This document shows positions 40,985 to 46,509 of a DNA stretch of 46,509 nucleotides, piece by piece. A program made the translations under genes and the position numbers. Every line of letters starts with the position of its first letter. Positions within the stretch are counted from its first letter, which is position 1. A model generated the notes under the pieces. The model was not told the DNA's origin. It saw only the letters and a list, made by a program, of their open reading frames with translations, and did no database searches. The stretch covers positions 1 through 46,509 of the forward strand of contig NZ_JALJZV010000021.1 in assembly GCF_024171535.1 (NCBI RefSeq). Reading direction: 5' to 3'. This DNA comes from Flavobacterium sp. HSC-61S13. GTDB lineage: Bacteria; Bacteroidota; Bacteroidia; Flavobacteriales; Flavobacteriaceae.

Positions 40985-41020
40985 AAAGAGTTCGTTTTTT
41001 AATTTTATATTTTGAGTTCA

Positions 41021-41398
41021 ATGAATGTTAGTTTGAGTACTTTAATACTATATGTACAGGATGTAAAAAACCTCAAGGAATTTTACACAGAAAATTTCGG
41101 ATTGCAAATCATTGAAGAAGACCTGAATTGGGTGTTGTTAAACGCTGGAGGGGTAAGCATCGGATTGCATACGATGGGCTTGGAATATAGGGGAAAAGCA
41201 AACGCGGTTCAGTCCTCCCAAAACAACGCGAAAATGGTGTTTGAGATCGACGTGGATATTCAAATTGCGAGAAATAAGTTGATTTCGAAAAACATTCGAA
41301 TGGGTGATATAAAAACTTTTGAGGATTATGATTTTTGGTTGTGCGACGGATTGGACCCGGAAGGTAACGTGTTTCAATTAAAAAGCGCTAAGAGATAA
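41021..41398 (+). CDS. VOC family protein (glyoxalase/bleomycin-resistance fold)
   Basis: 125 residues from ATG 41021 (a TTG three codons earlier is rejected). Single VOC module: TLILYVQDVKNLKEFYTENF, GLQIIEEDLNWVLLNAGGVS, then IGLHTM and FWLCDGLDPEGNVFQLKS with the usual DPEGN turn before the final ligand Glu/Gln. The first metal ligand position is not the usual His, so it may bind a metal weakly or serve as a ligand trap. Probably dimeric. Probably in the transcript of the small membrane protein gene just upstream. Confidence 0.9.
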   Translation: MNVSLSTLILYVQDVKNLKEFYTENFGLQIIEEDLNWVLLNAGGVSIGLHTMGLEYRGKANAVQSSQNNAKMVFEIDVDIQIARNKLISKNIRMGDIKTFEDYDFWLCDGLDPEGNVFQLKSAKR

Positions 41399-41497
41399 AA
41401 TATTAGTAACTGAGGTATAGTTTGAAAGTAAGGAATATTAGTAGAATTAATTCGCTTTATTTATAGGCTGGTGTACGTATTGACTAAACAAAAACAG

Positions 41498-42067
41498 ATG
41501 TATTGGAAAAACTACAGTAAATTTATACAATCCGATTATATGGAGCGCTCGTATTGGCATTCGTCAAAGGCTGTATATGATTATAAAGGGTATAGAATAA
41601 TTTTCGATCATTACACCTTTCACAGTAGTGTGGGAATTCGAAGTTTTGAATCTACAGTAACGAGAGTGTATTGTCAATTTGAATCGAGTAAACCAATGTA
41701 TCTCAAAATTTGCAAAGCGACGTTTTTAAATCGTGTGCTCAACATTTTCAATACCAGTCGATTTAGAATATTGGATACGCGTTTTAATCGTATATACCAA
41801 GTATTTTTAAATAGGGGAGTTTCTCCAGCAGCATTAAACCGTGTTACTACCAATAAAATCTTGGACTTGAATGTGGTAGAATTAATCATTGACAACAACG
41901 ACGGAATCTGGGGAACCGCTCTTGGTAAAAATATTTATGAGCTGGCTACTTACATCGACAAAGATGACCTTGCGTTTTCCGTTTTAAACGACATTAAAGC
42001 CCTGTTTGAAGAAATCATAAATAGTTTAGCCATAAACAATCAGATAAAGCCTGTTATAGAGCAGTGA
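41498..42067 (+). CDS. Protein of unknown function
   Basis: 189 residues from ATG 41498; a GTG at 41471 is in frame and cannot be excluded. No signal peptide or membrane helix. Basic, aromatic-rich N-terminal half (MYWKNYSKFIQSDYMERSYW), a beta-rich middle (YKGYRIIFDHYTFHSS, TVTRVYCQFE), and a C-terminal region with LDLNVVELIIDNNDGIWGTA and helix LKDINALFEEII-like ending. No family recognised. Confidence 0.7.
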   Translation: MYWKNYSKFIQSDYMERSYWHSSKAVYDYKGYRIIFDHYTFHSSVGIRSFESTVTRVYCQFESSKPMYLKICKATFLNRVLNIFNTSRFRILDTRFNRIYQVFLNRGVSPAALNRVTTNKILDLNVVELIIDNNDGIWGTALGKNIYELATYIDKDDLAFSVLNDIKALFEEIINSLAINNQIKPVIEQ

Positions 42068-42241
42068 CCTTAATATGTACTAGATCTTAAATGAGGAAAT
42101 GTTTCTATTGTTATATTGAGAAGTAATGGATTCTTTTGAAATGGTAAAATCGATCAAGCAGTTTATTCTATCTTAAAATAGGATCATATTTTGAATACGC
42201 CTTGTTACCGCTTTAAATAAGAAAATATATCAGTAACTTCT

Positions 42242-43411
42242 TTACCTTTTATTTCTGGTGTAATTTACTGTCATAAAAATCGTAAAACCAATAAGCCAAA
42301 TACCGAGTACCAATCCAAAAAGCAACGATGTAATGGAAGGATGCAGGAAATTCGGTTGGTAAAACAACCGATCCAAAGTCGTGAATTTTTCGACTAATGC
42401 TTTTCGATCAAATTGGTTTCGGATGGTTGTTGGGATTCCCTGACTATCTCTATAATAATAAACATCCTCCACTAAATCTTTAGGAACTATATGAGATTCC
42501 ACTCCATATTGGATCAGTAAGCGATCCAACTTTTGAAAATGCGATAATAGGGAATCCGGCTTTTTGTCATACAGTAATTGGTAGCGCTTGACGGCGGATT
42601 TGTATTGTTGTTGTTCGATAGGAATATCTTTTTCAGGACTGAACAACGTATTGTTTTCGATAAATATACAAATGTCCTTGTCGTATCTCGGACTGACCTC
42701 ACGCCCCTTGTAAATGATTTGTGTACTGTCTCTGATAACCTCTTTTCTAATGATCCGAGCAATCAAATCACTTGGATCAAAACCGATTTGATCTAAAAGC
42801 TTGCTGGCTGCTGTAGATGCTTGATTGAAGTCTTTGGTCAGCACTTTCAAAGTATCGATGCTGTAATAGGTATATTCAACCTGATAATAAGAATCTATGA
42901 GTAAGGTACTGTCCACTACTTCTATAACCGGATAGGGTTTTGGATATAAGATGTTTACTGGATCAAATAATTCCTCTGATCCATAGGAGGCAGTATTGTA
43001 TAAAAAAGGATTTAAGACATTCAACAGTCTTTTGTCTTTATGGAATTGGTTTTGAGGTAATTCCGATCTCAATTGGGCATACATCCCAAAGCTGTAACTG
43101 ATAAAAAACGAAAAACTCAAAAAGGTCATAAGCAGCAGTATACTACCGATTTTAATTAAGTTAGTCCACGTTTGCTTTTGTTTCGTATGATTTTTTAAAA
43201 GTAAAATCAAAAAGATCAATAAAAATAAACCCGTGATAAAAAAGTGGGAAATGGATACATCGTCATAAAACTTAAAACGGTAAAATTCCGTGAATAGATT
43301 AACCTGGTCAATACCTTTAAATTTATAAAAACCGTAAAGAAAGTATCCCACATGAATTAACGCTAAAAATGCAACCGACTTTATTAAGAATTGTTTGAGT
43401 TTTTTATCCAT
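42242..43411 (-). CDS. Membrane protein of unknown function
   Basis: 389 residues from ATG 43411; a TTG four codons upstream is rejected. Three membrane helices near the N-terminus (about 8-30, 55-75 and 85-110), a soluble ~250-residue middle region that should face the periplasm, and a last helix (about 355-380). The soluble part has many Tyr, Asp and Lys and no recognised motif (YPVIEVVDSTLLIDSYYQVE). Box TATATTTG on the minus strand at 43432-43439 marks its promoter. Function unknown. Confidence 0.8.
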   Translation of the reverse strand: MDKKLKQFLIKSVAFLALIHVGYFLYGFYKFKGIDQVNLFTEFYRFKFYDDVSISHFFITGLFLLIFLILLLKNHTKQKQTWTNLIKIGSILLLMTFLSFSFFISYSFGMYAQLRSELPQNQFHKDKRLLNVLNPFLYNTASYGSEELFDPVNILYPKPYPVIEVVDSTLLIDSYYQVEYTYYSIDTLKVLTKDFNQASTAASKLLDQIGFDPSDLIARIIRKEVIRDSTQIIYKGREVSPRYDKDICIFIENNTLFSPEKDIPIEQQQYKSAVKRYQLLYDKKPDSLLSHFQKLDRLLIQYGVESHIVPKDLVEDVYYYRDSQGIPTTIRNQFDRKALVEKFTTLDRLFYQPNFLHPSITSLLFGLVLGIWLIGFTIFMTVNYTRNKR

Positions 43412-43431
43412 TTTGTAACACAAATTAGGTT

Positions 43432-43439
43432 CAAATATA
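43432..43439 (-). promoter_or_regulatory. -7 box of the membrane protein gene (minus strand)
   Basis: TATATTTG on the minus strand, 20 bp before the ATG; fits TAnnTTTG. Confidence 0.5.
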
Positions 43440-43729
43440 AATATTTCATTTTGAAGTTAATGCTGCGATATCTTTTATATATAATCTTCTCTTCGGTTTT
43501 AATTTACAGACTTATCTAACTTGATTTTATCATTCGAACATCAAAACAGCTTTAGGATAGTACTTGCTTGCTCAAAAATTTTTATGTTTTATAGTAAGAT
43601 TTAAAACAGTAAAGAAAAATGTGCTACTTAATTTAAGTATTAATATAAAATTCAGTCAAAGCAGTTTTGGCAACAATTTGCTTTTAATTATGGGGTAGTA
43701 ACTAAACGAATTGACAACATAAACTATTT

Positions 43730-43762
43730 AGATTGCTTTTATTTTGATGAAAGCAGTCTTTT
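43730..43762 (+). terminator. Orphan terminator-like hairpin
   Basis: AGATTGCTTT (43730-43739) pairs with AAAGCAGTCT (43751-43760) with one T-G pair, then TTTTTT. No plus-strand gene lies upstream of it within this region. Confidence 0.55.
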
Positions 43763-44244
43763 TTATGGATTGTAATATAAAAATAAGCATAGAATGAACA
43801 TTGAAATTTATTTTAAATATTATTTTAATAATTTTTGCCTTATTATCCTAACATTTCATTATTTATGAAAGCCTAGGAAAACTTATAAATCTTCTGTCGC
43901 TTTTCTTGCTTAGCTCTGCGGAAACTTATAAAGTTGCTACTTCTCTAAAAGATGTATTTAGTACACATCGATGTGTGAAAATAAATAATCCTTAAGATAA
44001 ATGGTTGCGATAGACCGAAAATTCACATTTTCGGAAATTGAGAATCATCTTATTAAATAAGATGGCAATAACCATTAACTCGTATTTTGTTAATAATTAC
44101 CTATACCCAAATACCATTTTGTTATGTTGTATTGCTCTAATGTTATTTTATAATTCTGAATTGTTAATATGAATTTTTTGTTAACATTTTTGGACTACTA
44201 GTTTTCTTGTTGTGATGATATTCGTAAGACAAAAACTATCGGAT

Positions 44245-46509
44245 ATGAAAAGAACATTATTATGCATTGGAGCTTTGCTCTTCGTGTCATCACTTAAAGC
44301 ACAGGTGGGGATTGGTACGCAGACCCCGAGTAAGTCAGCTGAGCTGACTTTGTTTTCTAAAGATAAAGGATTTTTAATTCCTAATTTATCTTTAAAAGAC
44401 ACCAAGGATACTTCTACAATAGTCAATGGAAATGTAGAAAGCCTTTTGGTTTATGCCAATAAAAAACAAGGAGATATTGTCCCTGGATTTTATTATTGGA
44501 GTAATGGTAAATGGCTACGCGTGGTAGCTGATGTTGATGTACCAGCTTTGGTTATTAATAATTTTGAAGAAATCATTAATAACCAAATAGTCCAGAATCA
44601 TTTATCAAATTTATTTGAAGGTTATGGTGGGAATGTTTTTTATGATGGAGTTAAATTTGAATTTATCAATCCATCTGGACAGCGACAATTACTAAATTTT
44701 GCGGATTTAATTAAAAGTTATGAAACAATAACTACATTAGTAAGTATAGGTAATGGCAAGTACAATTACAAATCAGAAAATGGTTCAGAGACCATCATCG
44801 ATGTTCCTCTAGCGGTATCTCAAAATTTTGAGACTATCGTCAACAACAACTCGGAGACTGTCAAAAAAATCATTGAGCAAATCGTTTCAGAAGCCGAGGG
44901 AAATGTGACGTATAACGGCACGGACTTGGTGTACAAAGACGCTAAGGGTCAGGAACAACGCGTGGATTTATCAAGTTTGGTCAAAGCCAATGAAACCGTA
45001 ACTACTCTAGTAGCTGGCGCCGATGGTAAATACACTTACCAATCGGAAGACGGTACGCAGACCATCATCGATGTTCCCCTAGCAGTATCTCAAAACTTTG
45101 AGACTATTGTCAACAACAACTCAGAAGCCGTTAAAAAAATCATCGAACAAATTGCTTCAGAAGTCGAAGGCAATGTTACTTACAACGGAACAAACCTAGT
45201 TTACAAAGACGCAAAAGGAATAGAACAAACAGTAGAGTTAGGATCTCTAGTTAAAGCCAATGAAACCGTTACAACTTTAGTAGCTGGCGCCGATGGTAAA
45301 TACACTTACCTGTCGGAAGACGGTACGCAGACCATCATCGATGTTCCCCTAGCGGTATCTCAAAACTTTGAGACTATTGTCAACAACAACTCAGAAGCCG
45401 TTAAAAAAATCATAGAACAAATTGCTTCAGAAGTCGAAGGCAATGTTACTTACAACGGAACAAACCTAGTATACAAAGACGCAAAAGGAGTAGAACAAAC
45501 AGTAGACTTAGGATCTCTAGTTAAAGCCAATGAAACCGTAACTACTCTAGTAGCTGGCGCCGATGGCAAATACACTTACCTGTCGGAAGACGGTACGCAG
45601 ACCATCATCGATGTTCCCCTAGCGGTATCTCAAAACTTTGAGACTATCGTCAACAACAACTCGGAGACTGTCAAAAAAATCATCGAACAAATTGCTTCAG
45701 AAGTCGAAGGCAATGTTACTTACAACGGAACAAACCTAGTTTACAAAGACGCAAAAGGAATAGAACAAACAGTAGAGTTAGGATCTCTAGTTAAAGCCAA
45801 CGAAACGATTACCACTTTAGTAGCTGGCGCCGATGGTAAATACACTTACCTGTCGGAAGACGGTACGCAGACCATCATCGATGTTCCCCTAGCGGTATCT
45901 CAAAACTTTGAGACTATTGTCAACAACAACTCAGAAGCCGTTAAAAAAATCATAGAACAAATTGCTTCAGAAGTCGAAGGCAATGTTACTTACAACGGAA
46001 CAAACCTAGTATACAAAGACGCAAAAGGAGTAGAACAAACAGTAGACTTAGGATCTCTAGTTAAAGCCAATGAAACCGTAACTACTCTAGTAGCTGGCGC
46101 CGATGGCAAATACACTTACCTGTCGGAAGACAGTACGCAGACCATCATCGATGTTCCCCTAGCGGTATCTCAAAACTTTGAGACTATCGTCAACAACAAC
46201 TCGGAGACTGTCAAAAAAATCATCGAGCAAATCGTCTCAGAAGCCGAGGGAAATGTGACGTACAACGGCACGGACTTGGTGTACAAAGACTCTAAGGGTC
46301 AGGAGCAACGCGTGGATTTATCAAGTTTGGTCAAAGCCAATGAAACCGTAACTACTTTAGTAGCTAGCGCCGATGGTAAATACACTTACCTGTCGGAAGA
46401 CGGTACGCAGACCGTCATCGATGTTCCCCTAGCGGTATCTCAAAACTTTGAGACTATCGTCAACAACAACTCGGAGACTGTCAAAAAAATCATCGAGCAA
46501 ATCGTCTCA
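44245..46509 (+). CDS. Large repeat-containing surface protein (cut by right edge)
   Basis: 755 codons inside the window from ATG 44245, no stop. Signal peptide MKRTLLCIGALLFVSSLKAQ, cleaved after KAQ. Next comes VGIGTQTPSKSAELTLFSKD with GFLIPNLSL and FYYWSNGKWLRV (residues about 21-95), a head module typical of Bacteroidota secreted fibre-like proteins. One divergent repeat is followed from codon 183 by in-frame 270-bp units, one per 90 residues, with landmarks DVPLAVSQNFETIVNNN, GNVTYNGT and LVKANETVTTLVAG. Extended beta-rich stalk with short helices is likely. Export route (T9SS or other) depends on the C-terminus, which is off the window. Confidence 0.93.
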   Translation, partial: MKRTLLCIGALLFVSSLKAQVGIGTQTPSKSAELTLFSKDKGFLIPNLSLKDTKDTSTIVNGNVESLLVYANKKQGDIVPGFYYWSNGKWLRVVADVDVPALVINNFEEIINNQIVQNHLSNLFEGYGGNVFYDGVKFEFINPSGQRQLLNFADLIKSYETITTLVSIGNGKYNYKSENGSETIIDVPLAVSQNFETIVNNNSETVKKIIEQIVSEAEGNVTYNGTDLVYKDAKGQEQRVDLSSLVKANETVTTLVAGADGKYTYQSEDGTQTIIDVPLAVSQNFETIVNNNSEAVKKIIEQIASEVEGNVTYNGTNLVYKDAKGIEQTVELGSLVKANETVTTLVAGADGKYTYLSEDGTQTIIDVPLAVSQNFETIVNNNSEAVKKIIEQIASEVEGNVTYNGTNLVYKDAKGVEQTVDLGSLVKANETVTTLVAGADGKYTYLSEDGTQTIIDVPLAVSQNFETIVNNNSETVKKIIEQIASEVEGNVTYNGTNLVYKDAKGIEQTVELGSLVKANETITTLVAGADGKYTYLSEDGTQTIIDVPLAVSQNFETIVNNNSEAVKKIIEQIASEVEGNVTYNGTNLVYKDAKGVEQTVDLGSLVKANETVTTLVAGADGKYTYLSEDSTQTIIDVPLAVSQNFETIVNNNSETVKKIIEQIVSEAEGNVTYNGTDLVYKDSKGQEQRVDLSSLVKANETVTTLVASADGKYTYLSEDGTQTVIDVPLAVSQNFETIVNNNSETVKKIIEQIVS
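44791..46509 (+). repeat. 270-bp in-frame tandem repeats (6 complete plus a partial)
   Basis: Unit starts at 44791, 45061, 45331, 45601, 45871, 46141 and 46411, every 270 bp exactly, so the reading frame is kept. Units 2-5 carry EVEGNVTYNGTNLVYKDAKG, while units 1 and 6 carry EAEGNVTYNGTDLVYKDAKG (SKG in unit 6). A divergent unit precedes at about 44521-44790. Confidence 0.97.

Larger units (their letters stand above)
43412..44244. other. Long gene-free AT-rich region
   Basis: 833 bp between the membrane protein gene (-) and the repeat-protein gene (+). It holds the minus-strand promoter (43432-43439) and a terminator-like hairpin (43730-43762). No ORF with any family resemblance is seen. 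The last ~150 bp, rich in T and A, should contain the promoter of the repeat gene. Confidence 0.5.

Noticed and set aside
44181..44426. 81-residue minus-strand protein at the repeat-gene start
   Set aside because: Antisense to the signal peptide and head module of the large repeat gene, with no domain.

Overview
The window (AT-rich, 46,509 bp) looks like chromosome of a member of the Flavobacteriia (Bacteroidota). The evidence is promoter boxes of the TAnnTTTG type in front of many genes with no Shine-Dalgarno sequences, many lipoproteins with Bacteroidota-style lipoboxes, a type IX secretion (type B) C-terminal sorting domain, a choice-of-anchor L domain, and TPR-type sensor proteins typical of the group. 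The genus cannot be fixed from the sequence alone; Myroides or Flavobacterium relatives are plausible.

Layout. 1-960: the last bases of a 5S rRNA (so an rRNA operon lies just outside the left edge), two terminators, then a gene-free block built of palindromic elements, 14-bp tandem repeats and a 186-bp direct duplication. 975-3348: a universal stress protein (-) and mnmE (+). 3547-12118 (-): a 1781-residue T9SS-exported adhesin-like protein, a membrane-anchored TPR/LuxR-type regulator and a small outer-membrane barrel. 12560-17326 (+): an AraC regulator with a RidA-like protein, and two exported lipoproteins. 17645-20384: a PchR-like AraC regulator divergent from a MATE exporter, separated by a leader with a 23-bp Fur-box-like palindrome. 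20492-23856 (+): four consecutive small exported proteins of unknown function. 24054-26914: a two-component system (TPR histidine kinase plus NarL-type regulator). 26984-29484: three exported proteins of unknown function. 29565-34102: a small ATPase, an azoreductase divergent from a MocR-type regulator with almost abutting promoters, a GNAT, an AhpD-like protein and a cupin. 34272-37364: a chloramphenicol acetyltransferase-GNAT-GNAT operon divergent from an AraC regulator. 37379-37732: a decayed DUF2938 gene. 37778-43411: an 854-residue WG/Sel1 repeat protein, two small proteins (DUF6713-like and VOC), and two unknown proteins. 44245 to the right edge: the start of a large surface-type gene made of exact 270-bp (90-residue) repeats, cut by the window.

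How the genes fit together. Most of the content is envelope and environment sensing: exported repeat proteins, lipoproteins, and five transcriptional regulators or regulatory pairs, each next to its likely target. The best candidates for further work are the right-hand 90-residue repeat gene with its mosaic 540-bp higher-order pattern, the Fur-like operator between the AraC regulator and the MATE exporter, the acetyltransferase operon with a palindrome inside its promoter, and the left-hand repeat block behind the rRNA operon. I did not see a clearly new multi-gene defence or enzymatic system; no CRISPR array, complete transposase, tRNA gene or phage module is visible.
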